NCBI RefSeq assembly: GCF_017562075.2
Contig: NC_054084.1
Span: 47,566,197 to 47,630,196 of the forward strand
Direction of reading: 5' to 3'
Length of the DNA stretch: 64,000 nt
Source: Anopheles merus
Taxonomy: Eukaryota; Arthropoda; Insecta; Diptera; Culicidae
Part shown: positions 11,459 through 23,080 of the stretch, in pieces
Position numbering within the stretch: position 1 is the first letter of the stretch
Layout: each line of letters opens with the position of its first letter
The notes under the pieces: generated by a model
What the model was told of the DNA's origin: nothing
The model's database searches: none
Seen by the model: the letters and a program-made list of their open reading frames with translations, nothing else
Program-made: the position numbers and the translations under genes

Positions 11459-12010
11459 GGGGCCCTTCACGATTCTAGTCAGTTTTTTGTATGGAGTTTG
11501 ACAGTAGGATGCTGAAATCATGTAAACACTCCATACAAAACCACGCAAAAAACTAGCCTACAATTTTCAGTCTAGATTATTCTAGCCTCAAAGCTAGAAT
11601 TAGATTCGAGTACCTGCTCGAAAAATGGCAAAACAAGGCGGTGTTAACATTTATTCCAAGGTCCTTAAATGATCCAGAATGATGATGGAATCCAGAATCA
11701 ACGTGTATGTAGTCCAGCTGGTCTCATAGCATGTTTTTTTAAAACCAAATTTGAATATCACTTTTTAACAGAATGGGTGAAAACTTTTGCTCCAACGAGC
11801 TTTCTGAAGGCTTGACGAGTACTCAAAACACTCTTAAAATCTTCACTCAGAAGCAGAAGCAATAAAAATCAGCCTTCGAAATTCATACACCTTGGGATAA
11901 GCCCACCTGTATATTATACCCACTTAGCTAGTTGTTCGAAAACTGCTATACAATGCAAACAGCTGACAGGCTGAAATTTCAGCCTACCATCTTAAAACGG
12001 AAAGGACCCC
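11459..12010 (-). mobile_element. 552-bp GGGGCCCTT element, right copy of an inverted pair
   Basis: Reverse complement of 10711..11262 with a few scattered differences. It is flanked by AAT on both sides (11456..11458, 12011..12013). The two copies have exactly equal length and the match even extends a few bases outside (ATATT against AATAT), so the whole 10706..12015 interval is a 557-base-arm inverted repeat around a 196-base loop. Confidence 0.75.
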
Positions 12011-12015
12011 AATAT

Positions 12016-14437
12016 TTATTAATATTTATATTTATACACTGAGAAAGAAGGTTTCAACACTCAGTCCTCATAGTGCGATTAACAAAGTTAAATAAAGTTT
12101 GGGATTGTTGCTTGTTTGGGAAGGTATTCTCGAAGATGACATGTAGTATGTGTTTTAGTAGTTGTTTCCTGACTTCACCCTAAAGTCGATGTCGCGACAT
12201 TTTCACCCATTTTCGGACTTTGAGGCTTTCTGGAAAATTTGGAAACCATATATTGGAATATCACATTCTTTATTTCATTGATGAGGGTACTCTTTAGCTA
12301 TGGTTCTGCAAAAATCTCAAGATCAGCAAAAATCTCGACACAGTTTCGGCGCCTAAATTTGTTCCAGCGTGAGTTGCAAACCGGTTCAGTTTTACCGTTT
12401 GTTATTAGCGACTCAACGAAAACTCCTGAAAAAAGCAGCAGGCTATGCTGAATTGTTACTCCTCTCCATTACATGTGCATTTTCGTTCTGCAGCATCTGT
12501 TTCTTCAATCTTCGTAGAGCAGATTTAAGAACGTGAAGAAAAGGTGAAAGGAAAGTTTATAGTGCGCTTTTGTGAAGCTCATCGCAAAGTATAAAAATAG
12601 AACGATGGAACGACTAGGTGATCGAAAAATGTTGGATACCATCTGTAATGAGAAGAATGTTCATAGTGAGAAGAGTCGCTAATTAACTCATGTGCCGATA
12701 AATTTAATGTTTAAATTTTAAACTGTCATGTTCGTAACAAATGCTGTACGAAATATGGCGTCAAAATGTACGGAATTGGAATTCTTACGATAACTTGCAA
12801 TTTATTGAACAATTAAAAATCTCTTACATTTGTTTCTCACATAAAGATACTTCGCTCGATTTATAATAAAATTTTAATTGATTTTCAATTTTATATACCA
12901 AACATGCCTTCAATATTCATAATATAAAGCAATACAAATTGTTTAAAAAATTCTATTCTGCACTTTTTTCTGCACAGATTTTGTTTTGTCTAAATATTTC
13001 TTCATATTACACGAATCGATCGTAGCAGAACAGGATCTAAAATTTCTCTCTGTATATCAATTGATTCTTATGTTATGCAACCTAACCTGTTTGACCTAAT
13101 TTTGCACAGGTTGGAGACATATAGTATCATAAAAATATGCCTCTTTCAAGAGCACCAAATCCAATCAGCACCTTCGACGTACTTACGCATGCAAGTCGTC
13201 AATCTTTAGCATGTGCCAGTTTCTCAAAACACACATTTTTTATTAAGTTCATGGTCAGTTTCTTACAAGCAACATACGCCCGGCTGTTGCATCGCTGCTG
13301 GGAAATCAATCAAACAAAGGGGCGAAAACAAAACCCACAAAACGATCCTTTCCAGCCTTGCGTAAAGCCTGTCAACAGGAAACCCTACGCCAGCCGTCAC
13401 GAAGTAATCGTCCGACATCCGTCCACCTTAAAGAGCAAACGATGCACAATTCAATCCACAAACCTACCTCACAGCAGTACCGTCTGGCAGTCAGTTGGTT
13501 GTGCCGCTCGGTCACGTGTTTCCGCCGTACGTGGATAGATGTTGGCAGTAGCGTAGACCCAATTGGCCACTGCTGCGCTAAGGACCAAGGAAAATCGATC
13601 TGATCACATTACCCTAATTGATGGGAAGAGGGAGCCGAATCATCGCCATCCAGTCTAATCCAATGTCACTTTCAACGAACATTTGCTTGTGGTTCGTAGT
13701 TTCTACAAACTTCATTACAAAAAAAGGAACCCAAAACGGTCGTAAATATATCAATAATAGGCATGATGCGCCGCAACATTTATTGAAGTTGGCTTCTTGT
13801 CCCTTGTTACGAAACACCAAGCGCCTCCTTTAACAGGCATCAAGCGAGCTAACTCGAGGCACACATTGTGATCCATCTCGTTTATGTCATAGGCAATGTG
13901 CAGTGTGATTTATACATTTTTTTACTATCAAACTATACTCAAGCTAAAGCAAAGGCCAGAGAAGAATATGAAAATTGTCGGGGAGGGGGATCCTCTATGG
14001 AGATCCTGCTTTCTCCAAGTAATTATTCCCAAACCCCGAACATGCCCAACACATGCTTTGCACAAAAACAAAACCCTTGACACGTGCTGCTTACCGCCAA
14101 AAAATGTTGCCGAATGCCACGAGTGTCCGTTGCACATTTCATGCATGTACTCTTCCACACTTCGGGGCTTTTCGCCGAAAAAAGCAGTACGAAAAAAAAA
14201 CATCCCGGGAGGAAAAACGTTCCACCTACCAATTGTAAGAAGCACTTCTTGTTCGTGCGCTCGTGTCCAACGGAGCGCAAAAGACGTGTGGCCGCTCATA
14301 GCCTGCTGGCTGAATCACGAGCACACCAAGCACACACCAAACCAACGCACAACAGGTACAGCAACAACGGCTGTGACCGATCGATGGACCCATGCCGAAC
14401 GGAGCTGACCGGCGAATGGCAGGATTCGGACCACGCG
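12016..14437. other. Upstream region of Arr1
   Basis: No gene recognised. An open stretch at 13137..13538 on + (133 codons) has no family resemblance and lies where distal Arr1 regulatory DNA would be expected. Several overlapping frames on both strands at 13.9-14.4 kb reflect the rise in GC near the promoter rather than coding. Confidence 0.5.
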
Positions 14438-14448
14438 TAATTGGATCA
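14438..14448 (+). promoter_or_regulatory. RCSI/P3-like photoreceptor promoter element
   Basis: TAATTGGATCA fits the insect rhodopsin core sequence I consensus TAATYNRATTN at 10 of 11 positions. It lies about 86-96 bases before the predicted transcription start of Arr1. In flies such homeodomain/Pax6 sites close to the TATA box drive photoreceptor expression of opsins and other phototransduction genes. The location and gene make it plausible; it is not proven. Confidence 0.5.
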
Positions 14449-14500
14449 GCAGCAATGTGTGCGACGCAACACCGTCCTGAAGGGAACGTGCGGAAAAGCG

Positions 14501-14537
14501 TATAAATGGCGCCGAACCCACGGTATCTAATTCAGTT
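14501..14537 (+). promoter_or_regulatory. Arr1 core promoter: TATA box and initiator
   Basis: TATAAA at 14501..14506 is followed by TCAGTT at 14532..14537, a good arthropod initiator (TCAGT). The A at 14534 would be the start, 33 bases after the TATA box, the usual spacing. The resulting 5' UTR (14534..14806) is A-rich and unspliced in this reading. Confidence 0.7.
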
Positions 14538-14806
14538 TGCGTTCATCGACAGGAACGACGGTTGTGATCCCTCCACTGGTGGTGACACGAATCATAAGCA
14601 TTATTTCATACCTTAAAAAACAAAATCTACAAAAAAAAGCTTCATTTCCATCGAAAAAAATATCTTGTGAAATCAAACGACCTAACAAACAACATCCTGT
14701 GCAAAATCTAGCAGTGAAAGTGTGATATCGTATACCTGTACTTGTAAATCGTTGTGCGCGTGTGCCTTTGTGTATCAATTTTGTGGAAAACAGAAAATAC
14801 ATCAAA

Positions 14807-16511
14807 ATGGTTTACAATTTCAAAGTCTTCAAGAAGTGCGCCCCTAATGGAAAGGTTACGCTGTACATGGGCAAGCGTGACTTTGTAGACCACGTTTCCG
14901 GCGTTGAACCGATCGGTGTGTATTCAAAGTTTGCATGTTTGGTGGCTAGAAACGCTATGCAAGCCCCTGTCTGCCTCCCTCGGGAGATACGTTATGCAAA
15001 GGAGGCTTTTCGTTACAAAACCGTTACCAAGGAACCATCATCAAAGCAATCATGCCATGTTCATATTAAGGATATTTTATAGGTTTCCAATACCCAGATG
15101 TATTACACGCCGAAGCCAAGCTCTGTTCCTTTATTTCAAATTGATAATTAGATGCGTTAGATAAATCAGATTAATCGGTTAAGTGTAATTAAAAATTTTC
15201 ATTTAATTTAAATGTTAAGCCAATACAAATGCGCTGTGATATTAAGGTGATTAAAAAGCACTGTTTCTCTCGCCCATTAGATGGTATCGTCGTCCTCGAT
15301 GATGAGTACATTCGTGACAACCGTAAGGTATACGGTCAGATTGTCTGCAGTTTCCGCTACGGTCGCGAAGAGGACGAGGTGATGGGACTAAACTTCCAGA
15401 AGGAGTTATGCCTCGCTTCCGAACAGATCTACCCGCGTCCGGAAAAGTCGGACAAGGAGCAGACCAAGCTCCAGGAGCGACTGCTGAAGAAGCTGGGCTC
15501 GAACGCCATCCCGTTCACGTTCAACATCTCGCCGAATGCCCCGTCATCGGTCACGCTGCAGCAGGGCGAAGATGACAACGGAGACCCGTGCGGTGTGTCG
15601 TACTACGTGAAGATCTTTGCCGGTGAGTCGGAAACCGATCGTACGCACCGTCGCAGCACCGTTACGCTCGGCATACGCAAAATCCAGTTCGCACCGACCA
15701 AGCAGGGCCAGCAGCCGTGCACGTTGGTGCGCAAGGACTTTATGCTAAGCCCGGGAGAGCTGGAGCTCGAGGTCACACTAGACAAGCAGCTGTACCTGCA
15801 CGGGGAGCGAATAGGCGTCAACATCTGCATCCGCAACAACTCGAACAAAATGGTCAAGAAGATTAAGGCCATGGTCCAGCAGGGTGTGGATGTGGTGCTG
15901 TTCCAGAATGGTAGCTACCGCAACACAGTGGCATCGCTGGAGACTAGCGAGGGTTGCCCAATTCAGCCCGGCTCCAGTCTGCAGAAGGTAATGTACCTCA
16001 CGCCGCTGCTGTCCTCGAACAAGCAGCGACGTGGAATCGCCCTGGACGGTCAGATCAAGCGTCAGGATCAGTGTTTGGCTTCAACAACCCTGTAAGTACC
16101 AGCAAAAGATTTGTTTTCCCTTCGGTATTGTGTACCAACAATACTTATGCAACCAACAATTCTTCCATTTCCTTTCTGTAGCTTGGCTCAACCGGATCAG
16201 CGAGATGCTTTCGGCGTTATCATATCGTATGCCGTAAAGGTTAAGCTTTTCCTCGGCGCACTAGGCGGCGAGCTGTCGGCGGAACTTCCATTTGTGCTGA
16301 TGCACCCAAAGGTAAAATTATTTCAACTCAAATTATTTTGTATACATGACATATACGACGATTCATTTGGTTATATTTTTTTTTCTTTCTACAACGCCCA
16401 CCAAAACAGCCCGGCACCAAGGCTAAGGTCATCCATGCCGACAGCCAGGCCGACGTAGAAACTTTCCGACAGGATACAATCGACCAGCAGGCATCAGTTG
16501 ACTTTGAATAG
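14807..16511 (+). CDS. Arr1: Sensory/visual arrestin Arr1
   Basis: Four exons, 14807..14915, 15281..16091, 16182..16311 and 16410..16511, join to 383 aa. All splice sites are GT-AG. The start (MVYNFKVFKKCAPNG) is the typical arrestin N-strand with the paired lysines used to sense receptor phosphates. Exon 2 carries the N-domain and most of the C-domain. Arg169 in LGIRKIQFAP aligns with the polar-core phosphate-sensor arginine of vertebrate arrestins. LGSNAIPFTF and ISYAVKVKLFLGALGGEL are further family marks. Arrestins bind light- or odour-activated, phosphorylated GPCRs and stop G-protein signalling. The length and short C-terminus, with no clathrin box, fit insect Arr1 rather than the ~400-aa Arr2 or the non-visual Kurtz. 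In Anopheles the orthologue is also found in antennae. It is convergent with dock downstream. Confidence 0.96.
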
Positions 16512-17050
16512 ACGACACAACGGTTTGGAAATACTACCTACTACCCCAGGCATGGGCTAACACGACGAACGAACCGCTACTACTAAGCATAAAAAACAGG
16601 AAAAAAATGGAAAACTTAAAAAAATGGATCATACAACCGAACGCAAACGACCTACGACGATCGATCTCACTTCCCCGTCTTTTTCATCCTAAGCAATAGA
16701 ACGATGGTAGAAAAGGAAGATAAAGATGGAGAGAAAGTCAAGTGTATCAATGACGACGACTACCAAAACTGAAGACGTAACACACGTTCCCCAGCGAGCG
16801 GTAACTGTTCTGTTCTGACACCTTCCGCTCGACAATGTACCTTTTAAAAACATACAAATTAGAAATCGTCTTCACTACCTTCAACCAATCCGGCCACTTT
16901 GGTATATAGTTTTCATAGAATCCTTCTGAGCGCAAGGACCCTATTGAAATTCAGTGTTATTTTGTAACTGCGACCAAATGCCTAGCTGAATGTTGTTGAA
17001 CGAATTATGTACATCAAATGATTGAATAAAACAAAACAAAAATAAGAACA
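16512..17050 (+). other. Arr1 3' UTR with poly(A) signal
   Basis: Non-coding sequence after the TAG stop. AATAAA occurs at 17025..17030 followed by A/C-rich then GT-containing sequence, a credible cleavage region near 17045-17055. Confidence 0.65.
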
Positions 17051-20000
17051 TTGGTTTGAACACATCAAAAAGCGTTTGGTTCACTAGACTTATTAGTGCA
17101 GAGGAATCCCATCACAGGTCTTTTTACCACCCTTCGTACCTTTACCGTTGTACGATAGCACTATTACCCCTAACGTTGATTTAGTAGAGGAAAACAACAT
17201 ACGGAGGCAGTCGAAATAATAAGACATTTTTGAATAATTCTTGTTTCTAGATTTCATGGATCTTACCTTTATTGCGATGACTTAGTTTTCTTTATCTCTT
17301 CTTCACGATATACAATATTCTCATCTGTTCACGCCCTATACTCCTTTTACCATGCATATACTTTCCCTAGTTCACTCGGTTCCGGTCTGTGTGTCATTGA
17401 GTTGTTGGGAGGGGTATATTGATCTAAAACGACCCGTCCGGCGCTACTATTTCAATTACAAAGGAAGTACACACACGCACCGGGTATACACCTATTCGGT
17501 CCAACCTTTCACAGCACCTCTCCACCGCACTACGTATCTACGCTTGTGAAGAGTCTTTTCTTTTCTTATTTGTTCACAATTGTTCACCGGCCACGAATAT
17601 TTGCAATTATTTCCTGTTTTACTTTATTATTTATCGTATTCTATATTACTTGTATATTTTGGTATTAGGATGATTCATTTTTCATTTCTACCGTTAAACC
17701 ACGACGCCTGTTTCTGCGGCTAATTATCTCTTGCGCTGTTCAATTGCCTGCTCGTCCAATGTTCCCTGTCTTCAACGAATTTATTGGCGATGAGTCCCGT
17801 GTTTTGCTCGTTCTCGATCGCTTCTCGCTCTCAGTATGTGTTTGCTAACGCTTACTTAACATAATGCTGTCTTAAACGCGTATTATGAATGTGAAGTAGC
17901 AAAGAATAGAATAAGTTTATGATTTTAACGGGGAGTTTTCTTATCCTGGAAGAGGTTCTCGTTCAACATCTTGATGATCTTAGCTAGGGTGAGGAATTGT
18001 TTGCAGCTCAAACACACACACAATACATACATACATTCAATCGGAGAGGATTGGCTTCGATTGGAAGAGATTCGATTACCGGGGATTGTTTCTAGCGAAA
18101 ATTAGGTTCTACAATTTCACTACTCTTGTCCACTCTTGTATCCCTAGGGTCAGCAATTATATCAGCAGTTGCCGTACAGAAATAGAGCTAACTTCGCTTG
18201 CTGATATTGGTGTTGTGTGTGTGTGTGTGTGTGTGTGTGTTTTATATTTATAAATTTCAAACCTATGCGGTGACACTATTTCGTCCGCATTATCGGGCTT
18301 GTCCAATACTCTTTTCAAGCGAAATTAATATCAAGTAAAACATAAAGCAGTTAAAGTTAACAGAGCTAATGTATTTCCAAATGTTACCAGATTACTTTTT
18401 GTTTTCTGTTGCTCGGTCTCTCTTTCTCTCTCTCTCTCTCCCTATCACTCTTTCTCTCTATTCTTCTATCGCCGTTTGTTCCGCTCTTCTTTACAAGTTT
18501 GCTTCGTGTTCTGTGCTGTTAGGGACTAAATCTCTTTTAAAATGGCACTTAGCAGCCCATTTCGTGTATCCTGCAATACAATCACCTTACGTCCCCAAAG
18601 GCATGTCCGCGAAATTCGATTATTATTATTATTTTTATTATTATTATTCTATTTTCGTACACCTATTATACTCCGCATCGTGGGTATGTGATGTAAGAAG
18701 TAGGTAGTTTTTAGCTATATGTATAACGTCGATTCGTTCGCTCCATCCATCTTTACCTCTCAGAAAATTAGTGCCAATGGTTCGATATTACGAGCTCTTC
18801 TAGTTTTAGTTTTTCATTACTTTTTTTCACACACTTCAATACACACTTTACCAGAATCTGTCGATAGGCTCGCACTTCACAGGCGCTTAATGCATACTGT
18901 CACAGTCGCGCAAACAACGTAGAAGGATCGAATTTGTTTACATTTATGCTTTTGCGATGAATGAATGCTAATGTAGATCACATCACCATAAGTTGTGACT
19001 CAATGTTAGAAACGAGCTCTCTACCTTCACTGTGATTTTGGTGTAAAACAAAGCCGTTTGGTAGTTTATGGAGGAGTTCAGCTAATTTGAACAAATGTAT
19101 GGAACCGCATACTCCAACCCCCTTCAATAAAGGTAGCAGTGACAAGTTCCCCATGAGTTGGAAAGAGGAAAGGGTAGAAAACTTCACAACACCAATTTAC
19201 GCTTATACTATACGCTAGACACGCGTATCTTACGGTGAATCGTTTAGACAGTCTATGGCCGTTGAAAGCATCATATGTCGATGTGCGTGTGTGTCTTTCT
19301 TTTATGACCAAATAAATTGCTTTTCCTTCGTCGTTATAAAAAGGAAGTATCTAAATTACTAATTCCATCACATCGTGCTACCTTGTATAAAATTATCAGA
19401 CCATCATCGCAGTACTATTCTTGGCGTACCCAACTGCCGCGTTGCACGATGTGTTTTTTCTTCTTCTTCCGTTCCTTAGCACGTTGCTGATCCCCCCTAA
19501 TCATGCATATCAATCAATCGACTATATTAGCAAGGTTACGAATACGTTTCTTTAACGATACGTTTAGCGGTGTAAGCAAGGAATGAGAATGCTAAATGGT
19601 ATGGAGGAAACCTTACCCCAAAGCATATTTCGTTATTAATTCTTCTGTACACGAATGAGTATGGGTATAGATACAATGCTGCCACATTGGATTACATATG
19701 TATGATAGTTGCATTCGGATTAAAACGGTAAAAGGCGAACCACTGTGTCTGGTATTGAAAGCAGTGGTCAAGCGCGACCAAACTGAAACAGAAACAACAG
19801 CACCATTGCATGCAATGTAGCTCCTTTTCCATCGATCATTTGAAAATACTGCTCTGCAGCACGCTTTAATGGTGCAAGGGTTGGTGGTATTTAACTTGGT
19901 GTGCATGATTTATCAATCAGATCAACATTTCTAGTGGCCGGATTTCTGTTATGTAAGAGTACACATCGGTGTCTGGAAAGCAACACTCATTTCCACGTTT

Positions 20001-21399
20001 TTGACTGTTCCCTTGTTGTCCTAAGCACAAAACAAAAATTAAACGAGCTCGGAGACATAAAGTGAAAGTACCTTGCTAATCTGATCCATTACCCTGATAG
20101 GTGATTCACCAACACAAATAGATGCACGAAGTAGATGTACCACTATTTCTTAGTTTTATTCCTTTTATTGGCTTGATTTGCATCTTTTCCAATGTAAATC
20201 TATGTATCGTTGACGCTCACACGTAATCTGACTGTGGGAAGTACGGAATCTACTAAACAGAAACAAAATAAATGCCTATGTAGCAATTCCTCACGACTTT
20301 AAGTTGCCATGGGGACGTTACACCATGTTGTAAGGATCTAAGTACGGTTCTCGTACACGTACCCATAATTGTATAATGAATGATTTAAAATATTCACCCC
20401 TTTGGTAGTCATTTGAACTATGTTTACATAGCAGAATTCCTTTTTATTTAGTCTCACTGAACAGACGCAAGCCAAAGAAACCGTCTATTTTTCGTCTACT
20501 CATGATTGAAGCATTTTTTTATGCTTTCCTTTCTTAGCCGGTGTTCGATCTCTCACGCATTTGCGGAATGCTAAAAATAGCTTCAACATTATTTTTGCAG
20601 TATGTCAGAACAACGCTCGCTCAGAATATTTTTAACCGAAAAATGTTCTTATATTTAAAAAATTATTTTCACACAATAGATTCCGGCCAATCCTAGGTTA
20701 GCCAGAGCAAAAGAAGAAAAAAAAACTACTGTTTTACTAAAGCTTAGCTGCTTTGAAATAAATTACTACGGTTATAATTATCTTTATATCGAGCTAGCAA
20801 TTCGAAGAGCTCATAATTCACCGATTTGTTGCAATGTGTCGTGATTTGCTTCCAAATTGTACACCAATGAGATCATTTTTAATGATCTCAATGGACGTTA
20901 GATTCGATGTTACAAAAAATATACATACGGTTGGAAAATAAAATCTTCATTTAATCCTCTCGCGAGTGCATCACACAGCGCATGTTGAGTTTACAAAGGC
21001 GATTCACTAAAATTCACAAAATTATGAAAACTAAAATTCACACACGCATAAAAACGGCTACAAACAAATAAAATCATTGAAACAGAAGACTACTAGCAAC
21101 GCATAAAATAAAACAAACAACTTCATTTCAATACCGCCACGGTCATGAACACGAACATGATTTAAAAACAAATCGGGAATCAGGCAACCGAGTCGAGTCA
21201 AAAAAATTGCGACATTAACTATCGAACGTTGCGCATCGAATTATCTTATCCACTTGCACTTTTTACCGCACACGTCTTTGTAATGCTATGATTATGGGTC
21301 TTCTTTGTCTACTGTTTTACCTCACCCCCAATACGTGACAAATTTGACCATAGTATGCTTACTAGCATCTCCAGGAGACTTTTCCATTTGCTCGCTGTT
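17051..21399. other. Arr1-dock convergent interval; probably dock 3' UTR in part
   Basis: No coding gene seen over 4.3 kb. It includes a (GT)13 microsatellite at 18214..18240 and a TC-rich tract near 18416..18460. Many TTTATT words (AATAAA on minus) are present, so the dock poly(A) site cannot be chosen. A 14-base-stem hairpin lies at 20863..20893. Pyrimidine-rich, low-complexity + strand text is typical of an insect 3' UTR read on minus. Confidence 0.45.
18214..18240. repeat. (GT)n microsatellite
   Basis: About 13 uninterrupted GT units, in the presumed dock 3' side. Confidence 0.9.
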
Positions 21400-23080
21400 T
21401 TAGGTACCATTTGCTTTCGGCAATGGTCGAACAAGATACAGTTTTTCGCCTTGCTTGTTAGTGTAAATGGGGGCTCTTTGGTAATGGTCCACTAGTTGAT
21501 CCAGTGTGTGAAATTTGCGCTGCCCGATGCAGTACATATTCCCTTCGACGTGCACGCGGAAGTGCTTGTTGCGTCCAGGGGCTTTTAGCGAAACGGAATA
21601 GTCACCCAGCTGTAATACAAAGCATCGATTAGATCCACCGTTTCTAAACATACCATTCTGCTTGATGCGTTTCTTTGGAATCGACGAAAAAAAAAGTGTA
21701 AAACAACTTACGTTCGTTTCACTATCGCGAATCAAGTAATCTCCATCATGTCCGTGAGAGTTTAGCACCGTATCACATTGACTTCGAGTAATAGCACCGT
21801 AGTACCAGCTTTTCCCTGTCAGATGGGGTCTTTCTGGTTGCTGAGAGTTGTTGTTGTTGCTGTTGTTCGTGTTGGAATTGTTGTTATTCGATTGCGCATC
21901 GTTAGGCCGCCGGTCTAGCGAATCCGGGCCGCTTCCATTGCTCCGAAATGGTTGAGCTAAGTATTCAGACAGTTCCTGTAAATAGTTACGCGGTACGAGC
22001 CCTATCTGGCCATTATTATTTCGGGCCTTATACCTGTAAAACAGACAACAAGTAGTTGGTTATTATTTTTTTGATTTCAATACAAATATTTGTGAGGTGG
22101 CTGAATTGTAATGTTCATTCTTACCATTCGGGATCAGCCGCTGGTCGATCAAGAATTTCCAATCGATCGCCCTTTTCAAACGATAGCTCGGTATCGTTGT
22201 TAGAATTGAATGAGTATAACGCCACAACAATATCAAGCACGTTTTCTGCCATCGCGTATGTATGCAGTGTATCGTCTTCGTTCTCTTCCGTCGTGTAGTT
22301 GCTAGGAAACCAGCCGGTCGCTGATCCGCTCTGACCACGCCACCAGCCGTCGTTTGATTTCTCCAGTATCAGTATTCGTGTTCCCTTTGTCAACGACAGT
22401 TCATCCTGCTGTTGAGCTTGGTAGTTATACTTCACTATGGCAGTACCTATCGGGGTAGAGGCTATAGAATGGTAATAGTACATTTGTCCGGTAGATAGGT
22501 CGAGACAGCATTGTAGTATCGATAGAGCCAGACAGCGCACATGCACGAAGTAGAAGATGTTGATGATGTGTCCCAGAAAACACAAAAATTAACGATAAGA
22601 ATTTGTAAATGAAATCAATTGTAGCGTGCAAATCTGCAAACATATTCGCACAATTTCCTTACCAATAGCCTCCGAAGGGTCCGGTGGTAATCTTCGGCTC
22701 ATTGTGGGACTATCGACTTGTCTGGAAGGCGAGCAGTTCGGAAGCGTTTTGCTGCCGGAACCCTTTTTAACCTTCTTCTTGAAGCTGTCGAACAGTGAGA
22801 CAGATTTTTTCTCCTTCTTAACGTAGTTACTCGGCACGTAACCCGACTGATTGCGTGTATTCTGCACCCTCCACCAGTGCTTGCTGTCGTCCAGCAGAAG
22901 ATAACGATCGTTTTTCCTCAGATCTAGCTCCTGTGCACCCTGTGCCTCGTAATCGTACTTTGCTACCACGTAGCAGACATCCTCTAAAAAACCAGAAGGA
23001 TTAGAATATTGATTCATAAATCTTTATCATTGGTGCATTTTTTTCACGCAGTATGTACCTTGCTTAATGCTTCCCGCCAT
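21400..23080 (-). CDS. dock: Nck/Dreadlocks SH3-SH3-SH3-SH2 adaptor
   Basis: Five coding exons on minus, 23059..23080, 22663..22983, 22125..22461, 21712..22033 and 21400..21609, join to 403 aa with GT-AG introns. Order: SH3-1 about residues 10-64 (ALYDY-like AKYDYEAQG, WWRV, GYVPSNY); a Lys-rich linker; SH3-2 about 120-173 (VKYNYQAQ, GWWRG, GWFPSNY); SH3-3 about 191-248 (VVALYSFN, EWYKA, GLVPRNY); a low-complexity Asn/Ser-rich linker at about 275-292; then SH2 at about 303-398 with WYYG, the phosphotyrosine-binding Arg329 in YLIRDSE, and FRVHVE. The order and the C-terminal YLVRPLPKANGT are diagnostic of Nck. In flies Dock links guidance receptors and insulin receptor to Pak and WASp in growth cones and myoblasts. 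The tiny first coding exon (MAGSIKQ) fits isoforms starting close to SH3-1. Upstream non-coding exons are likely but not located. Confidence 0.95.

Noticed and set aside
13137..13538. 133-codon plus frame upstream of Arr1
   Set aside because: No recognisable domain, no splice context, and two other frames overlap part of it; more likely chance in regulatory DNA.
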